Origin: Gemmatimonadota bacterium
GTDB taxonomy: Bacteria > Gemmatimonadota > Gemmatimonadetes > Longimicrobiales > Gaopeijiaceae
Direction: 5' to 3'
Assembly: GCA_022340755.1 (NCBI GenBank)
Contig: JAJDNI010000069.1
Span: 1 to 32,832, forward strand
Length of the DNA: 32,832 nucleotides
How positions within the stretch are numbered: the first letter of the stretch is position 1; every line of letters begins with the position of its first letter. The translations under genes were made by a program, and so were the position numbers. Below are positions 26,469 through 32,832 of this stretch, piece by piece. The notes under the pieces are model-generated. The model was not told the DNA's origin and ran no database searches. It worked only from the letters and a program-made list of their open reading frames with translations.

Positions 26469-27152
26469 ATGAGCACGGTCCACGAGCGCAGGCGGTCGGT
26501 CGCTTTCCTCGAACACGAGGGCGAGCCGTGGTCCTGCTTCCTGGTGACCTACTCGGCGGCCCGCGATGCCTGGCACGGGTACTTCTCTTTTCGTCCCGGA
26601 AACGGCGAGACCGCGGAGGACGAAGTCCGGACCACGGACATCTTCATCGAGGCATCCGAGGCCGAGATCCACGACAAGGCCCGGGGGCTCGGCCGGCCCT
26701 TGTTGGGAGGGCTCCTCGCGTCGGCGATCCACACCAGCCGGGCCGGGCAAGCCCGGTCCTCGAAGCTTCGCCTCCGCTTCCGCGAGCTCCTGGCTGAGAA
26801 CGCCCGCGAGATCTCGGGGGATTGGTCGGAGGAGGGGCACGAGCTTCCGTCTGCAGAGGATCTGGACGGGCTGCACTCGCTCTACGCGTCGTACCGCCTG
26901 GATCAGGTCTGCCACTTCATCGGTCTCGTCGACCCCCAAGACTTCGAGACGGCCGTCGACCGCATTCTCGAAGGGGAAAGCGTCGACTTCCGTGCTTCCG
27001 ACCGGATCCAGTTCGCCATGATGGTGGTGGAGCACATCGAGCGACACCTCCCGCTGCCTCCTTTCGAGGTGTGGGCCAAGGACTACCTGTGCAGCCCCGA
27101 TGCCTACCGGCTCTACACGCATACGCTGCACCGGGAAGGCCGACTCCCGTAG
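26469..27152 (+). CDS. Uncharacterised two-domain protein, W-GY domain then PPF-W domain (family member C)
   Basis: Predicted 227 residues, no recognised name. The first domain (about 10-90) has WSCFLVTYSA, AWHGYFSFRPG at about 34-44, VRTTDIFIEASE and a helical LLGGLLASAI. A charged linker with basic then acidic stretches (about 91-128) precedes the second domain (about 130-225): LDGLHSLYASYRLDQVCHF, VDPQDFETAVDRI and LPLPPFEVWAKDYLCSPDAY at about 194-213. Domain order is the reverse of member B. The start is ATG at 26469; its ribosome site is weak (GGAG lies 14 nt away), but the reading frame upstream has unrelated composition and overlaps two hairpins. No signal peptide or membrane segment. 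It is followed by rpsU on the same strand after 142 bp, which has its own promoter candidate. Confidence 0.78.
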   Translation: MSTVHERRRSVAFLEHEGEPWSCFLVTYSAARDAWHGYFSFRPGNGETAEDEVRTTDIFIEASEAEIHDKARGLGRPLLGGLLASAIHTSRAGQARSSKLRLRFRELLAENAREISGDWSEEGHELPSAEDLDGLHSLYASYRLDQVCHFIGLVDPQDFETAVDRILEGESVDFRASDRIQFAMMVVEHIERHLPLPPFEVWAKDYLCSPDAYRLYTHTLHREGRLP

Positions 27153-27219
27153 GGAAGGAGAAACTCTCGTCAGTGCGCTTCGCGCCGCGGGGCCGGGCGC
27201 CTCCGCTGCCCGCCGGCCG

Positions 27220-27248
27220 TTGCCTTCCCAATAGGTCAGATGTAGCTT
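27220..27248 (+). promoter_or_regulatory. Promoter candidate for rpsU
   Basis: TTGCCT at 27220-27225 and TAGCTT at 27243-27248 are 17 bp apart. They lie about 50 bp before the rpsU start in a locally AT-richer stretch. Confidence 0.4.
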
Positions 27249-27294
27249 TTCAATCTTGTCGAACTAGGGTGTCTACCTGAGGAGCGTGATCGTC

Positions 27295-27489
27295 TTGGAA
27301 GTGGTCGTACTGGAGAACGAGAGCCTCGAGAGGGCGCTGCGCCGCTTCAAGCGGAAGGTGCAGCGGTCCGGCCTCTATTCCGAGCTGAGGAAGCGCCGGT
27401 ATTACGAGAAGCCGAGTGCCCAGAGGAAGCGGAAACGCGAAGCGGCCATCCGGCGCGAGCGCCGGCGGCAGCGACGGAATCGGCGCTGA
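27295..27489 (+). CDS. rpsU: 30S ribosomal protein S21
   Basis: Predicted 64 residues, the usual size. S21 sits on the small subunit near the anti-Shine-Dalgarno end of 16S rRNA and helps initiation. The sequence is typical: [20 protein letters not shown], then [16 protein letters not shown] and a very basic Arg-rich tail. I prefer TTG at 27295, because GAGGAG at 27279-27284 is 10 nt upstream and the protein then starts M-E-V-V-V like other S21 proteins; GTG at 27286 is only 1 nt from that site and GTG at 27301 would trim conserved residues. It is monocistronic with a textbook terminator. Confidence 0.95.
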   Translation: MEVVVLENESLERALRRFKRKVQRSGLYSELRKRRYYEKPSAQRKRKREAAIRRERRRQRRNRR

Positions 27490-27511
27490 GGGTCTCCAGC
27501 CCCTTGCCGAG

Positions 27512-27543
27512 ACGGTCCTTCCCGACGGGAAGGGCCGTTTTTT
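27512..27543 (+). terminator. Intrinsic terminator of rpsU
   Basis: A stem of about 11 bp (ACGGTCCTTCC with GGAAGGGCCGT, one G-U pair) is followed by six T residues, 22 bp after the rpsU stop. Confidence 0.9.
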
Positions 27544-27613
27544 CGTGCACTGAGAGCGCCTTGCGGCTCGGGCCATCCGGCTGACGAAGAGATCTCGCCC
27601 GCCGTGTGCGGGG

Positions 27614-28489
27614 CTACTGTCGGTCGTCGGAGAGGTCCTCTTCCTGCTCCCGACTCAGGAGCTCGTGGGCTACGCCGTGGAATTGACGTTTCACCCACCG
27701 GCGCCAGGACGCGGGGGGCGGCTCCAGGGATTCTCCCAACTCTAGACGATCCAGGATCCCCTCCAACTCGGCCTGGACCTCCAGGAGCTTCTTCTTGTGG
27801 GATTTCCCCACGAGGTACGTGATGCCCCCCGTCGTGGCGCCACCCCCGACCAACCCCAACGGTATGGCCAGCGCCACGGCCCCCCCGGTGGCAAGCACCG
27901 CGAAGGCCAGGCCGCCGCCGGCGGCGAGTCCCGCGATACCGCCTCCGAACGTCGCCCCCGCGACGTTGTCGCCTCGCGTGCCAGGATCCATGAGTAGCTC
28001 GACCAAGGTGGAGTTGTCATCGAGAGCTTCGAGGTGAACCTCCACCGACTTGGCCGACGCCACGTAGTACTTACGGGACGTGAAGCTCGCGGCGCGTGCG
28101 AGCTGAGACGCCCAATCCAGCGCGGGCCGGTACTGAAGCACGTTGGTCGAGCGTCGGACTGGCTGGAGCAGTTGGGTGCCGGCAAGGAAGTCGTCCAGCT
28201 TGGCCCCGAGCTCTTTGGGCGTGCCGGGGACCACGCGCATGGCGCGCAGGTGAGAAGGCCCGAAGATCCGGTCCAGGGCGCCGCCGTGGACCTCGCCGGA
28301 CCGCACCTCCGACAACGCCTGCCTCACGTGGCTCTCGCTGAGCCCCACCTCTCGGGCGATGCGAAAGAGCTCGGCTTCCGTGAGTGCGCTCTCGCCGGTC
28401 TCCGAGTCCGAAGACGCCAATTCGGCGGCCCGCCGAATGACGGCGTCGAACTCGTGCCTGGTGAGGCTACGCCCCTTCTCGTCGGTCAT
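27614..28489 (-). CDS. Uncharacterised protein with HTH-like N-terminus and paired glycine-rich membrane helices
   Basis: Predicted 291 residues; no name recognised. ATG at 28489 has GGAG 5 nt upstream. Residues 36-62 (ALTEAELFRIAREVGLSE, then HVRQALSEV) resemble a short helical repeat with a helix-turn-helix look that precedes similar membrane proteins in this group of bacteria. Residues about 85-170 are a soluble alpha/beta region. Residues about 176-228 form two glycine-rich transmembrane helices joined by a short turn, like a glycine-zipper hairpin. The basic SHKKKLLEVQAELEGILDRLEL after them may form a coiled coil. It stands alone, convergent with rpsU, and shares a strand with the dehydrogenase gene upstream, 125 bp away. 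Confidence 0.7.
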   Translation of the reverse strand: MTDEKGRSLTRHEFDAVIRRAAELASSDSETGESALTEAELFRIAREVGLSESHVRQALSEVRSGEVHGGALDRIFGPSHLRAMRVVPGTPKELGAKLDDFLAGTQLLQPVRRSTNVLQYRPALDWASQLARAASFTSRKYYVASAKSVEVHLEALDDNSTLVELLMDPGTRGDNVAGATFGGGIAGLAAGGGLAFAVLATGGAVALAIPLGLVGGGATTGGITYLVGKSHKKKLLEVQAELEGILDRLELGESLEPPPASWRRWVKRQFHGVAHELLSREQEEDLSDDRQ

Positions 28490-28614
28490 GCCGGCTCCAG
28501 GTCAGGATCGCGTTCCGAAGGGCCAACGCGCCCACCCATGTCGGGCTCGCGCAACTCCACGGTATCCAGGAGTCAATCTAGCAGGTGCCCGGCATCCACG
28601 GGTCTAGCAGGTCG

Positions 28615-29679
28615 CTACGACTTGGCGGAAGCGGTAGCCACGCGATCCGCGAGCCAGCTTCCGACTTCAGAAGTCGTGAACCCTCCGCCGAGGTCGGGCG
28701 TCGTCTTCCCCGCCGCGATGGCAGCTGCCACGGCTTGCTCCACCCGCTCCGCCGATTTCTGATGGCCGAAGTGGTCGAGGAGTAGAGCAACGCATCGGAC
28801 CGCCCCCATGGGGTTCGCCCGCCCCTGCCCCGCAATGTCGGGTGCCGAGCCGTGCACGGGCTCGAACATGGCATGCCGACCGGGATTGAGGTTCGCCGAC
28901 GGCGCGAGCCCGAGCCCTCCCGTCAGCTCGGCGGCCAGATCGCTGATGATGTCCCCGAACATGTTCGACGTCACCACCACCTCGTACCGCTCGGGACGCC
29001 GGACCAGATCCATAGCCATGGCGTCGACGTACATGGTATCCCGCTGGATGCCGGGATAGCCCTGGCCCACCTCCTCGAAGACCCTCCTCCAGAGACCGCC
29101 GGAGTTCCGCAACGCGTTGGCCTTGTCCACGAGGGTCACCCTTCCCCGCTTCCGGTCCCGAGCGAACTCGAAGGCAGCCCGCACGATGCGCTCGACACCC
29201 ACGCGGGTGTTGATGTCTTCCTCGATGGCCACCTCGGAGGGGGTGCCCTTTCGGGAGACACCACCCATTCCCACGTAGAGGCCTTCGGTGTTCTCGCGGA
29301 AGATCTCCAGCCTGACCGGAACCTTCACCCGCTTCAGCGGGCTCAGCTCCGGAGCGAGGAGCACGCAAGGACGGAAGTTGACGTAGAGGTCGAGGCGGAA
29401 GCGAAGGCCCAGCAGGATGTCGCGCGCGTGTTCGTTCCCGGGCACGCTCGGATGCCCCAACGCACCGAGAAGGATCGCGTCGTATTCCTCCGCCAAGCTC
29501 CGGAACTCGTCGTCCGAGATGGTGACTCCGTCGCGGAGAAATCGGCCAGCCCCCAGATCCCACTCGACCAGATGAAGCTCGATCCCGTCGACCCGAGCCG
29601 TAGCCTCGAGCACTCGGCGAGCCTCGCCGACAACCTCGGGACCTATGCCGTCACCTGGGATCAGAGCGATCCTGAGCAT
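28615..29679 (-). CDS. 3-isopropylmalate dehydrogenase-type beta-decarboxylating dehydrogenase
   Basis: Predicted 354 residues. The family oxidises and decarboxylates 2-hydroxy acids such as 3-isopropylmalate, isocitrate, tartrate or homoisocitrate with NAD(P). Seen: IALIPGDGIGPEVV at the N-terminus, ILLGALGHPSVPG, LRFRLDLYVNFRP with substrate-binding arginines, the IDH/IMDH signature NMFGDIISDLAAELTGGLG, and EPVHGSAPDIAG-x-GRANP near the cofactor site. The pattern around GHPSVPG and LYVNFRP is closest to actinobacterial-type LeuB, so leucine synthesis is likely. The start is ATG at 29679 by family alignment; no ribosome site is visible and a GTG at 29718 is the alternative. No other leu gene is adjacent, so exact substrate is uncertain. 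Confidence 0.85.
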   Translation of the reverse strand: MLRIALIPGDGIGPEVVGEARRVLEATARVDGIELHLVEWDLGAGRFLRDGVTISDDEFRSLAEEYDAILLGALGHPSVPGNEHARDILLGLRFRLDLYVNFRPCVLLAPELSPLKRVKVPVRLEIFRENTEGLYVGMGGVSRKGTPSEVAIEEDINTRVGVERIVRAAFEFARDRKRGRVTLVDKANALRNSGGLWRRVFEEVGQGYPGIQRDTMYVDAMAMDLVRRPERYEVVVTSNMFGDIISDLAAELTGGLGLAPSANLNPGRHAMFEPVHGSAPDIAGQGRANPMGAVRCVALLLDHFGHQKSAERVEQAVAAAIAAGKTTPDLGGGFTTSEVGSWLADRVATASAKS

Positions 29680-29739
29680 CTGGATTCGGGGATGGGAATG
29701 CGGGACAGGAGGGCACACAGCCGCCCAGGGTCGAGCACA

Positions 29740-30234
29740 TTAGCGATTCGGCTTCACCACCACCACCCCGCGCGCGGGGCCGCCGTTCCCCTCCACCCTG
29801 AACGGATATCGCCCTTCGGGAGCGTCTCTGAACGACACCACGAAACGCTGCCCCAGGTTCACCAGGGGCGGGGACGACATCTGGTCCGTTCGCTGCATGA
29901 AGGCCAGCGCCTCTGCACCCAGGCTGTCGGCTTCGAAGCTGACCTCGTGAATCCGCCCGTCGGCGGTGACGAATTCGACCCAGGCGCCCGGCGGTAACAT
30001 CGTCTCCGCGGGATCGAGCACCTCCGATGCCCCGCCGGCGAGCGTCACCCGGTGAACCTCGTCCTGATCGGTGAGCCCGAGCTCCCTACGCAGGAGAGTG
30101 TCGGGCTGGTTCTCCGGCGGCGGGACGTCGCGCCCGCACCCCACCGAGACGGCCACAGCCAGCGTCACCGCCAACGAAATCGGCCCCGGAAACCGGGGCC
30201 GATTTGGATCCTTCGGGCTGCGAGGTCGCTTCAA
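29740..30234 (-). CDS. Cupredoxin-like lipoprotein without copper ligands
   Basis: Predicted 164 residues from TTG at 30234. The N-terminus has a basic stretch (KRPRSPKDPNRPR), a hydrophobic core and the lipobox SVGC with Cys 33, so it is an exported lipoprotein. The mature part has the beta-sandwich pattern of plastocyanin-like proteins: PPGAWVEFVTADGRIHEVSF, SPPLVNLGQRFVVSF, GRYPFRVEGNGGPARGVVVV. One histidine (IHEV) is kept, but the Cys-His-Met copper site is missing, so it probably does not bind type 1 copper. The start is uncertain: TTG at 30234 overlaps the upstream stop as TTGA but lacks a ribosome site, whereas GTG at 30273 has GAGGAG 11 nt upstream and overlaps the preceding gene by 43 bp. 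It is the third gene of the TPR/zinc-ribbon set. Confidence 0.7.
   Translation of the reverse strand: MKRPRSPKDPNRPRFPGPISLAVTLAVAVSVGCGRDVPPPENQPDTLLRRELGLTDQDEVHRVTLAGGASEVLDPAETMLPPGAWVEFVTADGRIHEVSFEADSLGAEALAFMQRTDQMSSPPLVNLGQRFVVSFRDAPEGRYPFRVEGNGGPARGVVVVKPNR
30177..30205 (-). terminator. 13-bp perfect hairpin at the start of the lipoprotein gene
   Basis: AAATCGGCCCCGG pairs perfectly with CCGGGGCCGATTT around a 3-nt loop, about 25 bp past the stop of the zinc-ribbon gene. It looks like a terminator or attenuator, yet it lies inside the predicted signal-peptide coding region of the next gene. Only a short T-run follows on the minus strand. Confidence 0.55.
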
Positions 30235-30878
30235 CGATCGACTTCGTTGCCGCAGGCGATGCAGAAACGCCACGCCGGCTCTATCTCCTCGCCGCACACG
30301 GTGCATGGGATCATGCGGATATCTGTGCCGCACCAGGGGCAGAAGTGCAGGTTCGGCTTGTTCGGCAATTCTTCCCGACACCAGAGGCAGGCCTCCGAGT
30401 GGGGCGGCGCCGAATCATCCGCCTTGACCACGGCCGGTTCCGGGCTGGGGCTCGGGACATGCGGCTCCTCGGAAACCGGTAGCTCCTCCGAGGGCTGCTC
30501 GTCGCTGTGGGAGATCGCTACCCACGACGGCCCGGGATCACCTTTGGGGAGAAGCTTCGGGTTGAGTCTCACGTCCACCGCCGCGAACTCCCGATAGGCG
30601 CCCACGTTCGGGTGGGATTCGTGCAGCTCGTGTTGGAGGAGCCGCAGGGCATCCTCGGATTCCAGGATGAGGTATCCGCCTTCGCCAGCGAGCATCCGGG
30701 TCAGGGCATCCTCGTAGTCCCCGTTCATCTCCACACCAATCAGGTCACGATGTGTCCCGTAGGGAACGAGGTTTTGGTAGATCTCCGCCACCGTGAACGG
30801 GCGCTGCAGATACTCGGGTCGACGAACGCGGATTTCCTCCACGAGCGCCTTGTGGAACCGCTCCAGGACATCACTCAT
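30231..30878 (-). CDS. Double zinc-ribbon protein with unknown N-terminal domain
   Basis: Predicted 215 residues. The C-terminal 55 residues hold two zinc ribbons: CxxC pairs at Cys 164/167 with 180/183 and at 192/195 with 206/209. The N-terminal domain (about 1-110) is a compact alpha/beta unit (SDVLERFHKALVEEIR, RPFTVAEIYQNLVPY, YEDALTRMLAGEGGYLILE) that I cannot name. A Pro/Glu/Ser-rich linker (about 115-160) separates them. Double zinc ribbons usually mediate protein or nucleic-acid contacts. ATG at 30878 overlaps the upstream TPR gene's stop (ATGA), so translation is coupled and the two proteins probably work together in the cytoplasm. Confidence 0.82.
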   Translation of the reverse strand: MSDVLERFHKALVEEIRVRRPEYLQRPFTVAEIYQNLVPYGTHRDLIGVEMNGDYEDALTRMLAGEGGYLILESEDALRLLQHELHESHPNVGAYREFAAVDVRLNPKLLPKGDPGPSWVAISHSDEQPSEELPVSEEPHVPSPSPEPAVVKADDSAPPHSEACLWCREELPNKPNLHFCPWCGTDIRMIPCTVCGEEIEPAWRFCIACGNEVDR

Positions 30879-32026
30879 GAGTCACCTTCCTCGAAGTCTC
30901 GGTCCGGTTCCTCGAACCGGTCGTCATCCCCCTCAAGATAGATCAGCCCCGCGGCGATCGCAGCCCGCAGGAAGGACTCCGCGTCCGTGAAGGGGATCTC
31001 CTCGCCGCTTTGCTCGTGCCACCGTTCGGCCAACCGTCTCATGTAGTGCCCAAGGGTCTCGTGCGAGAAGCCGGCCTGGTCACGCATCTGACGGACGATC
31101 TCGTGCCACGTGCCTCTAAATTGGTGACCGTCCGGCAATCGCACCACCCGGATGGTGTCCGACCTCGGCGAACTCTCGCCTGCGAACAGCTCCAACTGGC
31201 TGGGATCGTACGCGGGGACGGCGGCGACGCCACCCATTTTCGATTCCACCTCGCTGAGCAGTCGATCGATGGGATCCTCCAGATCCTCGATCTCCCGGAG
31301 CCGCTGCTCCCAGGGCGCCAACCGGGCGTCGCCCGATTCCAGGTGCCACAACGCCCGCTTCAACTCCATGAGCCTCCACACGGCGAGCCCGTCCCAGTGC
31401 TCCGGCGGGGGCACGCGCTCGAACTCCCTCAGCGCTCCCTCCCAATCTCCACGGTCGTAGAGGAGGTGACCAAGGTAGATCCGGGCCTCGTGAAGGTCTG
31501 GATCGAGGCGGAGCGCACGCCGGACCTGGCGACTCGCGCCCACATCGTCGCCCATGCGATGGAGGGCATATCCCAGGGAAGCGGCGGCTTCGGCGTTGTC
31601 GGGTCTCGATGCCGCAGCCTTGGCGAAGACGTCACGGCACTCGGCGTACATCGCCTCGCGGTAGAGGGCCCGACCCATCGTGAGCATCAGCTCGAGGTCG
31701 TCGTCGTATCCCATGGCCGCGACCTGATTGAACAAGCTCAGTGCCTGTTGCCGCTCACCGAAGCGCAAGAGGGTCTCGCCGAGCCCGACGAGCGCATCCT
31801 CGTGTGCCGGGTCAAGGACCGCTGCTCTCTCGAACGCCCTTCTCGCCCACGCGAACTCCTCGCGAGCCAACCGCGCGTAGCCGAGCCCGACGTACAGCTC
31901 CACGGCGTTCGGATACAGGGAAAGGCCCTCTTTGAGCATCTCGAGGGCCCCTTCGTAATCGCCGTCGTTGTAGAGCTTGTGCGCCTGCTCGTCGTATTCC
32001 TCCGAACTGAGGAACCCTTCGGGCAT
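30875..32026 (-). CDS. Tetratricopeptide-repeat protein with a distinct C-terminal helical domain
   Basis: Predicted 383 residues. At least five TPR units cover about 10-215, for example AHKLYNDGDYEGALEMLKEG, LGYARLAREEFAWARRAFERA and LGHLLYDRGDWEGALREFERV, and would form a curved protein-binding surface. A linker at about 240-290 leads to a C-terminal domain starting with IRVVRLPDGHQFRGTW, then WHEIVRQMRDQAGFSHETLG and a helical part ending in an acidic tail (DDDRFEEPDRDFEEGDS). No signal peptide, so it is cytoplasmic. The start is ATG at 32026 with AAGGAG 9 nt upstream. It is first in a coupled set with the zinc-ribbon gene. A scaffold or assembly role is likely but unproven. Confidence 0.85.
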   Translation of the reverse strand: MPEGFLSSEEYDEQAHKLYNDGDYEGALEMLKEGLSLYPNAVELYVGLGYARLAREEFAWARRAFERAAVLDPAHEDALVGLGETLLRFGERQQALSLFNQVAAMGYDDDLELMLTMGRALYREAMYAECRDVFAKAAASRPDNAEAAASLGYALHRMGDDVGASRQVRRALRLDPDLHEARIYLGHLLYDRGDWEGALREFERVPPPEHWDGLAVWRLMELKRALWHLESGDARLAPWEQRLREIEDLEDPIDRLLSEVESKMGGVAAVPAYDPSQLELFAGESSPRSDTIRVVRLPDGHQFRGTWHEIVRQMRDQAGFSHETLGHYMRRLAERWHEQSGEEIPFTDAESFLRAAIAAGLIYLEGDDDRFEEPDRDFEEGDS

Positions 32027-32180
32027 GTACGATGGCTCCTTGAAGGACTAGCGCGTGGCGAGAAGTGTGACGGGGTTGAACGGACAGGAATGTAATGCGC
32101 CGGATGGGGCGGTACCACCCTGCATCCGGGACGTCGATGCCCCCGTCCCGAAGTCCCGACGAATGGTCGCCAAAAGCCGG

Positions 32181-32832
32181 TCAGACCTTGCCGTACGGGA
32201 TTCCACAGAGGGGACAGACCATGTCTTTCCCGGCCCGGACGAGGCGTACACCCTCCCCATGGCGGGGGCAGTCCGGGTCGTCCCCGTCGTTCTGGATCTC
32301 GCGCACCTTGGACCGCTCGGTGCGTGTGGCCGGCGGGATCTCCAGCCAGTACCGGAGTGACGAAGCGCTGCACTCGAAGAGCACGGACGCGCCGCCGTCC
32401 TCCTTCGGGCGAACGCCCAGCAGCATGAGAAACCCGCCCATGGGAGAGGGTATCTGCTGGTCACCATAGTAGAGACGGAGGACGTTCTTCTCGCCCTCCA
32501 GGATGATCACGCCGTCGGGTCCCATGCGCCTCTTCTTCTTGCTGTAGATCGACAGCTCCGCGGGAGCCGTCGCAGCACTCTTCTTGGCCGGCGACGCCGA
32601 TGCCGCTCGCTTCGCTCGTACCTTGCCGGGCTTGCCGGTGTCGGGGGCCGCGCTCCTGGCGGCGGTCTTCTTCGCGACGGTCTTCTTGGCAGCCGCCTTT
32701 TTCGGGGCCGCCTTCTTGGCGGCCGTCTTTTTCGGGGCCGCCTTCTTGGCGGCGGCCTTCTTCGGGGCCGTCTTCTTTGCGGCGGTCTTCCGTGGAGCCG
32801 CCTTCTTGGCGGCGGCCTTCTTCGGGGCCGTC
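32181..32832 (-). CDS. Lys/Ala-repeat (histone H1-like) protein with CxxH/CxxC C-terminal domain (N-terminus beyond the window)
   Basis: The frame is open to the right edge, so the start is not visible; about 216 residues are seen. The visible N-terminal part is a low-complexity chain of Lys, Ala, Pro and Thr in 10-residue units of the type [TA]APKK[AT]AAKK, then a basic Ala/Ser/Pro linker and KKKRR. This resembles bacterial histone H1-like and AlgP-type DNA-binding tails. A globular domain of about 115 residues follows, starting at GPDGVIILEGEKNVLRLYYG, with a C-terminal CPRHG ... VCPLCGIPYG that could bind zinc. An internal ATG at 32525 could be mistaken for the start, but the repeat upstream is in frame without a stop. 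It probably binds DNA or RNA through the tail; the role of the C-terminal domain is unknown. It precedes the TPR gene on the same strand by 154 bp. Confidence 0.82.
   Translation of the reverse strand, partial: TAPKKAAAKKAAPRKTAAKKTAPKKAAAKKAAPKKTAAKKAAPKKAAAKKTVAKKTAARSAAPDTGKPGKVRAKRAASASPAKKSAATAPAELSIYSKKKRRMGPDGVIILEGEKNVLRLYYGDQQIPSPMGGFLMLLGVRPKEDGGASVLFECSASSLRYWLEIPPATRTERSKVREIQNDGDDPDCPRHGEGVRLVRAGKDMVCPLCGIPYGKV
32652..32831 (-). repeat. 30-bp tandem coding repeat (10-residue Lys/Ala/Pro units)
   Basis: Six consecutive 10-codon units lie in the histone H1-like gene; five fit [TA]APKK[AT]AAKK or close variants (one has PRK) and the sixth (TVAKKTAARS) is diverged. The repeat continues to the window edge, so total copy number is unknown. 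Codon variation between units shows it is not a very recent expansion. Confidence 0.8.

Noticed and set aside
32652-32831. Regular 30-bp repeats near the right edge as a possible CRISPR array
   Set aside because: The units are contiguous, without spacers, and encode an in-frame Lys/Ala/Pro repeat.

Overview
This 32.8 kb window is a dense, high-GC (roughly two-thirds G+C by eye) bacterial chromosome segment. GTG and TTG starts, short overlaps between genes, secreted BNR-repeat and seven-bladed TolB-like propeller proteins, a type III glutamine synthetase and a histone-H1-like Lys/Ala-repeat protein together suggest a soil-type Gemmatimonadota or a relative. That placement is inference; the window has no rRNA gene. 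I found no tRNA, rRNA, IS element, prophage or CRISPR array.

Layout. 1-5512: a minus-strand run of gamma-glutamyltransferase, aconitase X large subunit, aconitase X small subunit and a truncated BNR-repeat exported protein, divergent from a threonine dehydratase-like PLP enzyme. It looks like an amino-acid or peptide catabolic block. 5581-11411: an AddB-like nuclease with an Fe-S cluster motif (minus), divergent from an exported GH3 glycosidase with a PA14-like insert. 11621-17343: glnN (minus), then an AAA ATPase with a DUF234-like C-terminus, a TolB-like propeller lipoprotein and an isoprenylcysteine methyltransferase-like membrane protein (plus). 17438-20835: a recF-dciA-gyrB operon (minus). 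21026-23477: a crotonase, divergent ssb, and a membrane-anchored dihaem cytochrome c.

23508-27152 is the most unusual part. Three uncharacterised genes share a domain marked by a Pro-Pro-Phe-acidic-Val/Ile-Trp motif. Two of them also share a second domain (Trp-x-Gly-Tyr ... Arg-Thr-Thr), and they carry the two domains in opposite order. Among them lie a small ribbon-helix-helix-like protein, an unknown 296-residue protein whose stop overlaps the start of one family member, a 374-bp palindrome-rich spacer, and a 449-bp spacer with two intrinsic terminators pointing at each other, which suggests unannotated small RNAs.

27295-32832: rpsU with a clear terminator, a membrane protein of unknown function, a LeuB-like dehydrogenase, and an overlapping three-gene set (TPR protein, double zinc-ribbon protein, cupredoxin-like lipoprotein). 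The window ends inside a protein that joins a 10-residue Lys/Ala/Pro repeat to a compact domain ending in a CxxH/CxxC motif.
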